From Bacteroides pyogenes DSM 20611 = JCM 6294 (GTDB taxonomy: Bacteria; Bacteroidota; Bacteroidia; Bacteroidales; Bacteroidaceae): 64,000 nucleotides of DNA. Shown one piece after another: positions 30,179-38,063 of this stretch (the first letter of the stretch is position 1; every line of letters begins with the position of its first letter). The translations under genes and the position numbers were made by a program. The notes below the pieces were generated by a model. It did not search any database. It was not told where the DNA came from and saw only the letters and a program-made list of their open reading frames with translations. The stretch covers positions 124,001 to 188,000 of the forward strand of contig NZ_ATZH01000003.1 of assembly GCF_000428105.1 (NCBI RefSeq), written 5' to 3'.

Positions 30179-31060
30179 ATGCATAAAGCCGGTTTTGTTA
30201 ATATCGTAGGTAATCCGAATGTCGGAAAGTCGACATTGATGAACGCGCTGGTAGGCGAACGTATTTCAATTGCTACTTTTAAGGCGCAGACTACGCGTCA
30301 CCGTATTATGGGTATTTATAATACGGATGAGATGCAGATCGTTTTTTCGGATACTCCCGGAGTGTTGAAACCTAATTATAAGCTTCAGGAGTCGATGTTG
30401 AACTTTTCGACTTCGGCATTGACGGATGCCGACATATTGCTTTATGTGACCGATGTGGTGGAAACCCCCGATAAGAATGATGAGTTTATAGAGAAAGTGC
30501 GTCGGATGGAAGTTCCTATCTTATTGCTTATCAATAAAATCGACCTTACCGATCAGGAGAAGTTGGTTCGGTTGGTGGAGTCGTGGAAGGAATTTCTTCC
30601 TCAGGCGGAAATTATTCCGATTTCCGCAGCATCGAAGTTTAATGTGGATTATGTGATGAAGCGTATTAAAGAGCTTCTTCCGGATTCGCCTCCGTATTTC
30701 GGCAAAGACCAGTGGACGGATAAGCCTGCCCGTTTCTTTGTGAATGAGATTATCCGCGAGAAAATATTGTTGTATTATGACAAGGAGATTCCCTATTCGG
30801 TGGAAGTGGTAGTAGAGGAATTTAAAGAAGAAGCCAAGAAGATCCACATTCATGCTGTGATTTATGTAGAACGTGATTCGCAGAAGGGAATTATCATCGG
30901 CAAGCAGGGAAAGGCTTTGAAAAAAGTAGCTACCGAAGCGCGCCGGGAGTTGGAACGTTTTTTCGGGAAAACGATATTTCTGGAGACGTATGTGAAGGTT
31001 GACAAGGATTGGCGCAGCTCGGACAAGGAACTGCGCAACTTTGGTTATCAATTGGATTAA
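30179..31060 (+). CDS. era: GTPase Era
   Basis: Encodes 293 residues from ATG 30179 ([20 protein letters not shown]). An in-frame ATG at 30140 lies within the fabH terminator and is rejected. The G domain has GNPNVGKST, DTPG and NKID. The C-terminal KH domain (VERDSQKGIIIGKQGKALK) binds the 3' end of 16S rRNA. Era checks 30S maturation. Der, another ribosome GTPase, follows 51 bases later. Confidence 0.97.
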   Translation: MHKAGFVNIVGNPNVGKSTLMNALVGERISIATFKAQTTRHRIMGIYNTDEMQIVFSDTPGVLKPNYKLQESMLNFSTSALTDADILLYVTDVVETPDKNDEFIEKVRRMEVPILLLINKIDLTDQEKLVRLVESWKEFLPQAEIIPISAASKFNVDYVMKRIKELLPDSPPYFGKDQWTDKPARFFVNEIIREKILLYYDKEIPYSVEVVVEEFKEEAKKIHIHAVIYVERDSQKGIIIGKQGKALKKVATEARRELERFFGKTIFLETYVKVDKDWRSSDKELRNFGYQLD

Positions 31061-31098
31061 GAAAAGTATTCATGCGACTGTGACAGTCGTGCAAAAAC

Positions 31099-31104
31099 AA
31101 GGAG
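31099..31104 (+). promoter_or_regulatory. Shine-Dalgarno sequence of der
   Basis: AAGGAG ends 7 bases before the der ATG. A short GCGACTG/CAGTCGT hairpin lies just upstream (31074-31092). Confidence 0.6.
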
Positions 31105-31111
31105 TGGAACT

Positions 31112-32425
31112 ATGGGAAATTTAGTTGCAATTGTAGGGCGCCCCAATGTGGGCAAGTCTACCTTATTTAACCGTCTGACCAAAACACGTCAGGCTATTGT
31201 GAACGAAGAAGCGGGAACGACTCGCGACAGGCAGTATGGCAAGTCTGAATGGTTGGGCCGTGAGTTCTCTGTGGTAGATACAGGAGGATGGGTGGTCAAC
31301 TCCGACGATATCTTTGAAGAAGAGATTCGTAAGCAGGTCTTATTGGCTGTAGAAGAAGCCGATGTGATTCTCTTTGTGGTGGATGTGATGAATGGGCTGA
31401 CAGATCTGGATATGCAGGTAGCCGCTATTCTGCGTCGTTCCAATCGTCCGGTAATTGTGGTAGCCAATAAAACGGACAATCATGAGTTGCGATACAATGC
31501 TCCTGAATTTTATAAACTGGGATTGGGCGATCCGCATTGCATCTCTGCCGTGTCCGGAAGCGGCACCGGCGACTTGATGGATGTGATTGTCGGTGAGTTC
31601 AAAAAAGAAACTTCAGAAATTCTGGACGACGATATTCCCCGCTTTGCGGTAGTGGGTCGTCCGAACGCGGGTAAGTCTTCTCTCATCAACGCTTTTATAG
31701 GCGAAGACCGTAACATTGTGACCGAAATAGCCGGAACTACCCGCGATTCTATCTATACCCGTTACACGAAGTTCGGATTCGATTTTTATCTGGTCGATAC
31801 GGCGGGAATCCGTAAAAAGAGTAAAGTGAGCGAAGACCTCGAATACTATTCGGTAGTCCGCTCCATCCGCTCCATCGAAGGGTCGGATGTTTGTATTCTG
31901 ATGCTGGATGCTACCCGCGGGATTGAAAGCCAAGATTTGAATATTTTCTCTCTGATACAGAGAAATCAGAAAGGACTGGTTGTGGTGATCAACAAGTGGG
32001 ATTTGGTGGAGGACAAGACCGTAAAGGTGATGAAAACATTCGAAGACGCTGTCCGCTCTCGTCTGGCACCTTTTGTCGATTTTCCCATTATCTTTGCTTC
32101 GGCGTTGACCAAACAGCGCATCTTGCGGGTGCTGGAAGAAGCGCGTAATGTGTACGAAAATCGCATGACTCGCATACCGACGGCTCGTCTGAATGAAGAG
32201 ATGCTGCCGTTGATCGAAGCATATCCGCCCCCTTCCAACAAAGGAAAGTATATAAAGATTAAGTATGTGACGCAACTGCCCAATACGCAAGTGCCTTCAT
32301 TTGTGTTTTTTGCCAACTTGCCTCAGTATGTGAAAGAACCGTACAGGCGATTTCTCGAAAATAAAATGCGAGAGAAATGGAACTTGACGGGTACACCGAT
32401 CAATATTTTCATCCGGCAGAAGTAG
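31112..32425 (+). CDS. der: ribosome biogenesis GTPase Der
   Basis: Encodes 437 residues with two tandem G domains, GRPNVGKST near residue 9 and GRPNAGKSS near residue 185, each with DTGG/DTAG and NK.D motifs. A C-terminal KH-like domain follows ([19 protein letters not shown]). Der acts in 50S maturation. Paired with era here. A large perfect inverted repeat lies just past the stop. Confidence 0.98.
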   Translation: MGNLVAIVGRPNVGKSTLFNRLTKTRQAIVNEEAGTTRDRQYGKSEWLGREFSVVDTGGWVVNSDDIFEEEIRKQVLLAVEEADVILFVVDVMNGLTDLDMQVAAILRRSNRPVIVVANKTDNHELRYNAPEFYKLGLGDPHCISAVSGSGTGDLMDVIVGEFKKETSEILDDDIPRFAVVGRPNAGKSSLINAFIGEDRNIVTEIAGTTRDSIYTRYTKFGFDFYLVDTAGIRKKSKVSEDLEYYSVVRSIRSIEGSDVCILMLDATRGIESQDLNIFSLIQRNQKGLVVVINKWDLVEDKTVKVMKTFEDAVRSRLAPFVDFPIIFASALTKQRILRVLEEARNVYENRMTRIPTARLNEEMLPLIEAYPPPSNKGKYIKIKYVTQLPNTQVPSFVFFANLPQYVKEPYRRFLENKMREKWNLTGTPINIFIRQK

Positions 32426-32756
32426 ACGTTCGCATAATTCGGTAAACCATCGGAGCCTTACCAAGCAAATATTCCGAAATCGGGAAAAACATTTGCTTGG
32501 TAAGGCTCCGATGGTTTGCTACATTCGGGATTTTCGCTATTTTATTTTTTTAGGATTCACCGCTTTTGAATGCAGGTTGGAAAAAGAATGAATAAAAAAA
32601 CGTGTTTGCCGAAAAAACTCACTTAGGCAAATGCGAAAACCTTCTCAGGCAGAGGAGATGTCCCTCTGTCATTTTTGTATCGTATATTTTATCGGGTCGT
32701 TGTCCTTACGCAGGGATATCGATGTCTTCGGTGTAATTTTTGTATGGTATAATATT
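32426..32756. other. gap between der and lptB (convergent)
   Basis: About 330 bases without a gene, between two converging genes. It holds the 27-base inverted repeat at 32444-32517, an element beginning GGATTCACCGC near 32555, a CAGAGG/CCTCTG hairpin near 32650, and two similar TTTTTGTAT-GTATA stretches. Confidence 0.7.
32444..32517. repeat. 27-base perfect inverted repeat after der
   Basis: Arm 32444-32470 is the exact reverse complement of 32491-32517, with a 20-base loop. It lies 18 bases after the der stop and is far longer than a usual terminator stem. It may end transcription in both directions, or be a small palindromic mobile or repeat element. Confidence 0.85.
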
Positions 32757-33536
32757 TCATTGATTACTGCCGGGTTGGTTGTCCAACTGGAAATCTTTGC
32801 GGCGTAGCACAAAGCTGTTGCTCAGATACTTTTCGCGCACAATCTTGTTCTCGGCCAGCTCCTCCGGTGTGCCTTGAAACAGGATCTTTCCTTCGAACAG
32901 CAGGTACGCGCGGTCGGTGATGCTCAGCGTTTCCTGCACGTTGTGGTCGGTAATGAGAATACCGATGTTTTTATCTTTCAGCTTCCATACAATCTGTTGG
33001 ATATCTTCTACGGCGATGGGATCTACTCCCGCAAAAGGTTCGTCGAGCATGATGAACTTCGGGTCGATAGCCAGGCAGCGCGCTATCTCCGTGCGGCGGC
33101 GTTCGCCTCCCGATAGCTGGTTTCCTTTGTTCTTGCGTACCTTCTGCAAGCGAAACTCTGCAATCAGACTTTCAAGCTTCTCTTTCTGATATTCTTTCGG
33201 CTTGTTGGTCATTTCAAGCACGGAAGCGATATTATCTTCTACACTCATCTGGCGAAATACGGAAGCCTCTTGCGCAAGATAACCGATTCCCGTTTGCGCG
33301 CGTTTGTACACAGGAAAACCTGTTATCTCCAGGTCGTCCAGAAAGATGCGCCCTTCGTTCGGGGTAATCAGTCCCACGGTCATGTAGAACGAGGTCGTCT
33401 TGCCGGCTCCGTTCGGTCCCAGCAATCCGACAATTTCTCCTTGCTTCACGTCGATAGACACATGGCTTACCACCGTCCGCTTACCATACTTTTTGACCAG
33501 ATTTTCCGTGCGAAGCACCATTTTGCCTTCTTCCAT
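32757..33536 (-). CDS. lptB: ABC transporter ATP-binding protein, LptB type
   Basis: Encodes 259 residues ([20 protein letters not shown]...). Walker A is GPNGAGKTT, the signature LSGGERRR and Walker [14 protein letters not shown]. The conserved [22 protein letters not shown]-loop region is typical of LptB, the ATPase that powers lipopolysaccharide export with LptFG. The start at 33536 fits a minus-strand -7 box 19 bases upstream. An upstream start at 33650 would lie beyond the promoter and inside the divergent gene, so it is rejected. The C-terminal tail (LDNQPGSNQ) is slightly longer than in E. coli. Confidence 0.93.
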   Translation of the reverse strand: MEEGKMVLRTENLVKKYGKRTVVSHVSIDVKQGEIVGLLGPNGAGKTTSFYMTVGLITPNEGRIFLDDLEITGFPVYKRAQTGIGYLAQEASVFRQMSVEDNIASVLEMTNKPKEYQKEKLESLIAEFRLQKVRKNKGNQLSGGERRRTEIARCLAIDPKFIMLDEPFAGVDPIAVEDIQQIVWKLKDKNIGILITDHNVQETLSITDRAYLLFEGKILFQGTPEELAENKIVREKYLSNSFVLRRKDFQLDNQPGSNQ

Positions 33537-33554
33537 ATTCGCTTTATTTTGCGG

Positions 33555-33562
33555 CAAATGTA
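33555..33562 (-). promoter_or_regulatory. -7 box of lptB
   Basis: On the minus strand the sequence is TACATTTG followed by CCG, a consensus match. Transcription would start about 12 bases before the lptB ATG. It mirrors the mlaE box at 33585-33592. Confidence 0.6.
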
Positions 33563-33584
33563 GTAAAAATAAGCTGAAATGATG

Positions 33585-33592
33585 TACATTTG
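33585..33592 (+). promoter_or_regulatory. -7 box of mlaE-mlaF
   Basis: TACATTTG followed by CAG is a consensus -7 box. It gives a leader of roughly 14 bases before the mlaE ATG. The 9-base sequence TACATTTGC is repeated inverted at 33554-33562 for the divergent lptB gene. Confidence 0.6.
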
Positions 33593-33612
33593 CAGGCAAA
33601 TAGTTGTGAGAT

Positions 33613-34356
33613 ATGATAAAAGCTTTAAGAACTGTCGGGCGGTATATCATGCTGATGGGGCGCGTCTTTTCGCGTCCTGAGCGTATGCGTGTGTTTTTCC
33701 GGCAGTACCTTCACGAAATGGAGCAACTGGGGGTGAACTCTATTGGTATCGTGTTACTGATTTCGTTCTTTATAGGCGCTGTTATTACCATCCAAATCAA
33801 ACTGAACATCGAGAGCGCGTGGATGCCGCGTTGGACGGTAGGCTATGTGACACGCGAAATCATGTTGCTGGAGTTCTCTTCTTCCATTATGTGTTTGATA
33901 TTGGCCGGGAAAGTGGGGTCGAACATTGCTTCCGAGCTTGGTACGATGCGGGTTACGCAACAGATCGACGCGCTCGAAATCATGGGAGTCAACTCTGCAA
34001 GCTTTCTGATTCTGCCGAAAATAGCGGCCATGGTCACCGTCATTCCCGTGTTGGTCACATTCAGCATATTCGCCGGTATTATCGGAGCCTTCTGTACTTG
34101 TTGGTTTATCGGCATCATGAATGCCGTAGATCTGGAATACGGATTGCAATATATGTTTGTAGAGTGGTTTGTTTGGGCGGGAGTCATCAAATCGCTTTTC
34201 TTCGCGTTTATCATTGCCAGCGTGTCCGCTTTCTTCGGATATACGGTAGAAGGAGGCTCAATTGCCGTAGGGAAGGCTTCGACCGACGCTGTGGTATCCA
34301 GCAGTGTGTTGGTGTTGTTTGCCGATTTGATATTAACTAAGCTTTTGATGGGATGA
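33613..34356 (+). CDS. MlaE family lipid ABC transporter permease
   Basis: Encodes 247 residues with about five or six hydrophobic segments. It is the permease of an MCE-type lipid transporter, which moves phospholipids between inner and outer membranes. [19 protein letters not shown] and the conserved [20 protein letters not shown] loop, which couples to the ATPase, identify the family. The TGA stop overlaps the next start as ATGA. No MCE (MlaD) gene follows here, so the substrate-binding partner must be elsewhere. Confidence 0.93.
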   Translation: MIKALRTVGRYIMLMGRVFSRPERMRVFFRQYLHEMEQLGVNSIGIVLLISFFIGAVITIQIKLNIESAWMPRWTVGYVTREIMLLEFSSSIMCLILAGKVGSNIASELGTMRVTQQIDALEIMGVNSASFLILPKIAAMVTVIPVLVTFSIFAGIIGAFCTCWFIGIMNAVDLEYGLQYMFVEWFVWAGVIKSLFFAFIIASVSAFFGYTVEGGSIAVGKASTDAVVSSSVLVLFADLILTKLLMG

Positions 34357-35123
34357 TTGAGGTTAAAGGACTATATAAATCTTTTGAAGATAAGACCGTA
34401 TTAGAAGCGATCGACGCTACTTTCGAGAACGGGAAAACCAATTTGATTATCGGTCAAAGCGGGTCGGGAAAAACGGTTTTGATGAAATGTATTGTCGGTT
34501 TGCTGGTCCCTGAAAAAGGGCAGGTTTTGTATGACGGACGCGACCTTGTACTGATGGGCAAAAAAGAGAAGAAAATACTTCGACGCGAAATGGGTATGAT
34601 TTTTCAGAGTGCGGCCCTGTTCGACTCTATGTCTGTGTTGGAGAACGTGATGTTTCCGCTCAATGTGTTCAGCAACGACACGTTTCGCGAACGTACGAAG
34701 CGCGCGATGTTTTGTCTCGATCGCGTGAACCTGAGGGACGCCAAAAGTAAATTCCCCGGCGAGATAAGCGGCGGAATGCAGAAGCGTGTGGCCATTGCCC
34801 GGGCTATCGCGCTGAATCCTCAATATCTGTTTTGCGATGAGCCCAATTCGGGCTTGGATCCGAAAACTTCGCTGGTGATCGACGCTTTGATTCGCGACAT
34901 TACCCAAGAATACAACATGACTACCATTATCAACACCCACGATATGAACTCCGTGATGGGTATAGGCGACAAAGTGGTTTATATCTATGAGGGACGAAAG
35001 GAATGGGAAGGAACGAAGGATGATGTCTTTACGTCGAGCAATGAGCGGTTGAATAATTTTATTTTCGCATCCGACCTGCTGCGCAAGGTGAAAGATGTGG
35101 AGGTGCAGGGATTGGAAGGCTGA
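34353..35123 (+). CDS. ABC transporter ATP-binding protein, MlaF type
   Basis: Encodes 256 residues. Walker A is GQSGSGKT, the signature ISGGMQKRVAIARAIA, and Walker B YLFCDEPNSGLDP. GQSGSGKTVLMKCIVGLL and the SGGMQKR signature are typical of MlaF. It powers the MlaE permease with which it is translationally coupled by the ATGA overlap. Confidence 0.94.
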   Translation: MIEVKGLYKSFEDKTVLEAIDATFENGKTNLIIGQSGSGKTVLMKCIVGLLVPEKGQVLYDGRDLVLMGKKEKKILRREMGMIFQSAALFDSMSVLENVMFPLNVFSNDTFRERTKRAMFCLDRVNLRDAKSKFPGEISGGMQKRVAIARAIALNPQYLFCDEPNSGLDPKTSLVIDALIRDITQEYNMTTIINTHDMNSVMGIGDKVVYIYEGRKEWEGTKDDVFTSSNERLNNFIFASDLLRKVKDVEVQGLEG

Positions 35124-35283
35124 AGAAAAAGATAAATAGAAAAAACAGTTTCGACAGCTTGCGGTTGTCGGTTTCGCTCCGTTCCGAAGTCTGTCGGCCG
35201 CCTTTCCGTTTGTCCTGCAAGCTTGTTGTGGAAGATTTGTTCCGAACTGAAGTTAATCCGCCCTTTCAGGCAGCCGGTTTGAT

Positions 35284-35475
35284 TCTGCAATACATAAAAC
35301 CTCACGCCGTTGCAAACACGACAGACGTAGCGTCCATGCTGCATTTCAATCTGCAATACATAAAACTTCACGTCGGTGCAAACACGACAGGCATGGCTGT
35401 CATGCTCCGCTTGATTCTGTAATAAATAAAATTTCACCCCTGCTGCAAACTGCTGCGGCAGGGGTGAAGTTTATT
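35284..35475. repeat. 66-base tandem repeat ending in a terminator-like hairpin
   Basis: TCTGCAATACATAAAAC at 35284 recurs at 35350 and, as TCTGTAATAAATAAAAT, at 35416. The period is exactly 66 bases and there are about 2.6 copies. Within each unit CACG...GCAAACACGACAG is also shared. The third unit is cut short by the hairpin at 35433-35468. Confidence 0.85.
35433..35475. terminator. bidirectional terminator between mlaF and the RRM gene
   Basis: TTCACCCCTGC (35433-35443) pairs perfectly with GCAGGGGTGAA (35458-35468). TTTATTTT follows on the plus strand and, on the minus strand, an equally T-rich sequence follows. It suits both converging genes. Confidence 0.75.
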
Positions 35476-35534
35476 TTCGGGCGGGGAGTTCATCAAGGCA
35501 TCCCCGCTGTTTGCTATATCGCGGTATCTTGAGA

Positions 35535-35777
35535 TTATTCTCTCGGTCTAGCTTCTTTAACTACCATGGTACGGCCCATGTATTCCGCCCCGTTCAGTTC
35601 GGCAATCACCTTGGTAGCAGCTTCGTCTTCCATTTCAACGAATGCAAACCCTTTCGATTTGCCGGTTTCGCGGTCCATAATAACTTTAACGGATGATACT
35701 GCTCCGTAATCTTCCATAACTTGTTGCAGGTCTCCTTCCTTAACACGGTAGTTAAGGTTTCCAACATAAATGTTCAT
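35535..35777 (-). CDS. small RRM-type RNA-binding protein
   Basis: Encodes 80 residues, a single RNA recognition motif. RNP2 is IYVGNL at residues 3-8 and RNP1 is KGFAFVEM near residue 42. Such small glycine-poor RRM proteins are common in Bacteroidota and are thought to be global RNA binders or chaperones (family knowledge). The leader is long and AT-rich, with an AAACTCTC/GAGAGTTT inverted repeat near 35813-35862, which may allow autoregulation. Monocistronic, converging on mlaF. Confidence 0.93.
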   Translation of the reverse strand: MNIYVGNLNYRVKEGDLQQVMEDYGAVSSVKVIMDRETGKSKGFAFVEMEDEAATKVIAELNGAEYMGRTMVVKEARPRE

Positions 35778-35940
35778 AATGAAAATGATAAAAAAATAAA
35801 TAAATGAATAAAACTCTCCGGATTGGCGGCTACTAATAAAAAGATTAAAACAACAGAGAGTTTACAAATCCATATTGAAACAGAAGTAAAAACTTGTAAT
35901 CGCAATCGAAAAACTAATGCTCCGTCAATCCGCGACAAAG

Positions 35941-36012
35941 AAAAGCATAATTTTTGGATTCACCGCCTTTTTGCAGATTTAATTTGCAGAAAATGAGGGA
36001 AAAATATGCTTT
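35941..36012. repeat. imperfect palindrome with GGATTCACCGC core
   Basis: AAAGCATAATTTTT (35942-35955) pairs with AAAAATATGCTTT (36000-36012) around a core that includes GGATTCACCGC and TGCAG. A related core is found near 32555-32580. Confidence 0.5.
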
Positions 36013-36079
36013 CCTGCTATTCCGCCCGTAAAAACCTCCCGTGAAGCGGAGGCACCATGCCTTTATCCCGAACGATGTT

Positions 36080-36173
36080 CATACTGCACCGGCTATGGTG
36101 TATACAGCTTGAAAGCCGTGTTTCTTATGCTGTCCACGAATGCCATACTTGCACCGGTTGTGGTGTATACAGC
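36080..36173. repeat. two copies of a 29-30 base element
   Basis: CATACTGCACCGG...GTGTATACAGC occurs at 36080-36108 and again, with a one-base insertion and two changes, at 36144-36173. The second copy is flanked by CGAATGC/GCATTCG arms, so it can fold into a hairpin. Confidence 0.75.
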
Positions 36174-36181
36174 ATTCGTTT

Positions 36182-36269
36182 AGTTTCCCACCGGGGAAAC
36201 AAAAGTTTCCCGCTTGGGAAAATAAAGTTTCCCCAGTGGGAAACTAAAGTTTCAATAGTGGGAAACTAA
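36182..36269. repeat. four tandem 22-base palindromic repeats
   Basis: Units start at 36182, 36204, 36226 and 36248, exactly 22 bases apart. Each has the form AGTTTCCC-N4-GGGAAA plus a short A-rich joint; the last unit has a decayed left arm. Each unit is itself a palindrome, and there are no unique spacers. Confidence 0.9.
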
Positions 36270-36395
36270 ATGAAACAAATACACTGTCCGCCCGGTCCTG
36301 ATAATGCATCCTTCGCTTACTCCCGATCGGCGTCAGGCATTTCCCGGTTACGAAGCAAAAGGCGGAGCCTATCTCGAAATAATTCGGCAATGTCT

Positions 36396-36426
36396 TTTGA
36401 TATTTGAAAGATTAGCACTAATTTTG
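36396..36426 (+). promoter_or_regulatory. tig promoter
   Basis: TTTG at 36396-36399, then 19 bases, then TAATTTTG at 36419-36426, followed by CACC. This is a full match to the Bacteroides promoter pattern, with a leader of about 45 bases to tig. Confidence 0.8.
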
Positions 36427-36478
36427 CACCCTCGTTTGAGTATAGAACAAAGTATAAATCAAATAAATAATTGTCAGA

Positions 36479-37834
36479 ATGAACGTTTCATTACAAAACA
36501 TTGACAAAGTAAGCGCAGAGCTTACTGTAAAACTTGAGAAAGCTGATTATCAGGCGCAAGTAGATAAATCGCTGAAGTCGCTCCGCCAGAAAGCTCAAAT
36601 GCCGGGATTCCGTAAAGGAATGGTACCGATGAGTCTGGTGAAGAAGATGTACGGCAAGTCGGTGATTGCGGAAGAAGTAAACAAAGTGTTGCAGGAAGCC
36701 ATCTACGGTTATATCAGAGAAAACAAAATCAACATTCTGGGCGAACCTCTGCCCAACGAAGAAAAGCAGCAGGCCATCGACTTCGACGCGATGGATGCTT
36801 TCGAATTCGTGTTCGACATCGCTTTGGCGCCTGAATTCAAGGCTGAGGTAAACGCAAAGGACAAGGTAGATTACTATACCATCGAAGCTTCTGAAGAGAT
36901 GATCGAAAATCAGGTGAAGATGTACACCCAGCGCACCGGAAAATACGAACAGGTAGACGCTTACCGCGAAGGCGATATGCTGAAGGGACTGCTTGCTCAG
37001 CTCGACGACGAAGGTAATACGAAAGAAGCCGGCATTCAGGTAGAAGGCGCCGTATTGATGCCTTCTTACATGAAGAGCGACGAACAGAAAGCCATCTTTG
37101 CCGATGCGAAAGTGAACGATGTGTTGGTGTTCAACCCGAATGTCGCTTACGACGGACACGCCGCCGAGCTGGGGTCGTTGCTGAAGATCGATAAGGAGAT
37201 TGCCAAAGACGTGAAATCCAACTTCAGCTATCAGGTAGAAGAAGTGACTCGTTTCGTTCCGGGCGAGCTGACTCAGGAAGTGTTCGACCAAGCTTTCGGC
37301 GAAGGCGTGGTGAAGACGGAAGAAGAGTTCCGCGCTAAAATCAAGCAGGAAATCGAAGGCCGGTTTACCGCCGACAGCGATTATAAATTCCTGATCGATG
37401 TTCGCAAACTGCTGACGGATAAGATCGGGAAACTTGAATTCCCCGATGCCCTGTTGAAGCGCATCATGCTGATGAACAACGAGGAGAAAGGTGAAGAGTT
37501 TGTAGCCGAAAACTACGACAAGAGTATCGAAGAGCTGACTTGGCATCTCATTAAAGAGCAATTGGTAGAAGCCAACGATATCAAGGTAGAGCAAGACGAT
37601 GTGCTGAAGATGGCTAAAGAAACCACCAAGGCGCAATTCGCTCAATACGGAATGCTTTCCGTTCCCGATGACCTGCTCGACAATTACGCGCAGGAGATGC
37701 TGAAGAAGAAAGAAACGGTAAACAATCTGGTAAACCGCGCGGTAGAGGCGAAGCTGGCTGCTGCCTTGAAATCGCAGGTGAAGTTGGAAAACAAAACCGT
37801 TTCGATCGAAGAGTTCAACAAAATGTTTGAATAA
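36479..37834 (+). CDS. tig: trigger factor
   Basis: Encodes 451 residues. The ribosome-binding tail has GFRKGMVP near residue 44, the variant of the L23-binding signature GFRxGxxP. A central PPIase-like domain (about 150-250) looks diverged, and a C-terminal helical chaperone domain follows. Trigger factor shields nascent chains at the tunnel exit. It has its own promoter and a terminator, and clpP-clpX follow, the common tig-clpP-clpX order. Confidence 0.96.
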   Translation: MNVSLQNIDKVSAELTVKLEKADYQAQVDKSLKSLRQKAQMPGFRKGMVPMSLVKKMYGKSVIAEEVNKVLQEAIYGYIRENKINILGEPLPNEEKQQAIDFDAMDAFEFVFDIALAPEFKAEVNAKDKVDYYTIEASEEMIENQVKMYTQRTGKYEQVDAYREGDMLKGLLAQLDDEGNTKEAGIQVEGAVLMPSYMKSDEQKAIFADAKVNDVLVFNPNVAYDGHAAELGSLLKIDKEIAKDVKSNFSYQVEEVTRFVPGELTQEVFDQAFGEGVVKTEEEFRAKIKQEIEGRFTADSDYKFLIDVRKLLTDKIGKLEFPDALLKRIMLMNNEEKGEEFVAENYDKSIEELTWHLIKEQLVEANDIKVEQDDVLKMAKETTKAQFAQYGMLSVPDDLLDNYAQEMLKKKETVNNLVNRAVEAKLAAALKSQVKLENKTVSIEEFNKMFE

Positions 37835-37869
37835 GCCCGATCGGTTGATTTTGAACATAAAGCTATCGG

Positions 37870-37910
37870 AAAACACAGAGTTTTTATACAATTATAACTC
37901 TGTGTTTTTT
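37870..37910 (+). terminator. tig terminator
   Basis: AAAACACAGAGTT (37870-37882) pairs with AACTCTGTGTTTT (37896-37908), 13 base pairs, followed by more T. It lies in the tig-clpP gap and separates the units. Confidence 0.88.
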
Positions 37911-38063
37911 TGTGTCTCTGTGTTCTTTTTTGTTTCTTTGCATTCACAATTTTGCGAATCCATGTTTTCGCAAGCCTCCGTTGCCCGGTTTGGCAATCGG
38001 CAGGTCGGGTTTCGCCCGTTTATCAAGAGGTTTTATTATTTAAACAAAGAAAGGATTTACAAT

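Larger units (their letters stand above)
35124..35534. other. gap between mlaF and the RRM gene
   Basis: About 410 bases between converging genes. The second half is a 66-base tandem repeat (35284-35475) ending in a strong hairpin. Open frames of 87 codons (35159-35422, plus) and 150 codons (34985-35437, minus) run through the repeats and look non-coding. Confidence 0.7.
35778..36478. other. repeat-rich gap between the RRM gene and tig
   Basis: About 0.7 kb without a gene, between divergent transcripts. In order it has the AT-rich RRM leader, a palindromic element 35941-36012, two copies of a 29-30 base element (36080-36108 and 36144-36173), four 22-base palindromes (36182-36269), and the tig promoter. 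A 70-codon frame at 36057-36269 simply reads through the repeats. Confidence 0.75.

Noticed and set aside
33537..33650. N-terminal extension of the LptB-type ATPase
   Set aside because: It would start inside the divergent mlaE gene and upstream of the lptB -7 box.
34985..35437. 150-codon minus-strand frame with repeated Cys-Val-Cys units
   Set aside because: It overlaps the real mlaF end and owes its repeats to the 66-base tandem DNA repeat, whose period is a multiple of three.
36057..36269. 70-codon frame before tig
   Set aside because: It reads straight through two intergenic repeat families; the protein sequence is repeat-derived and has no start signal.
36182..36269. CRISPR array
   Set aside because: Units are contiguous 22-base palindromes with no unique spacers and no cas genes nearby.
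36491..37891. 466-codon antisense frame over tig
   Set aside because: Antisense shadow crossing the tig terminator; composition does not resemble a natural protein.
37827..38063. N-terminal extension of ClpP
   Set aside because: It would include the tig stop region and terminator; the family begins at MDDFRKY (38064).
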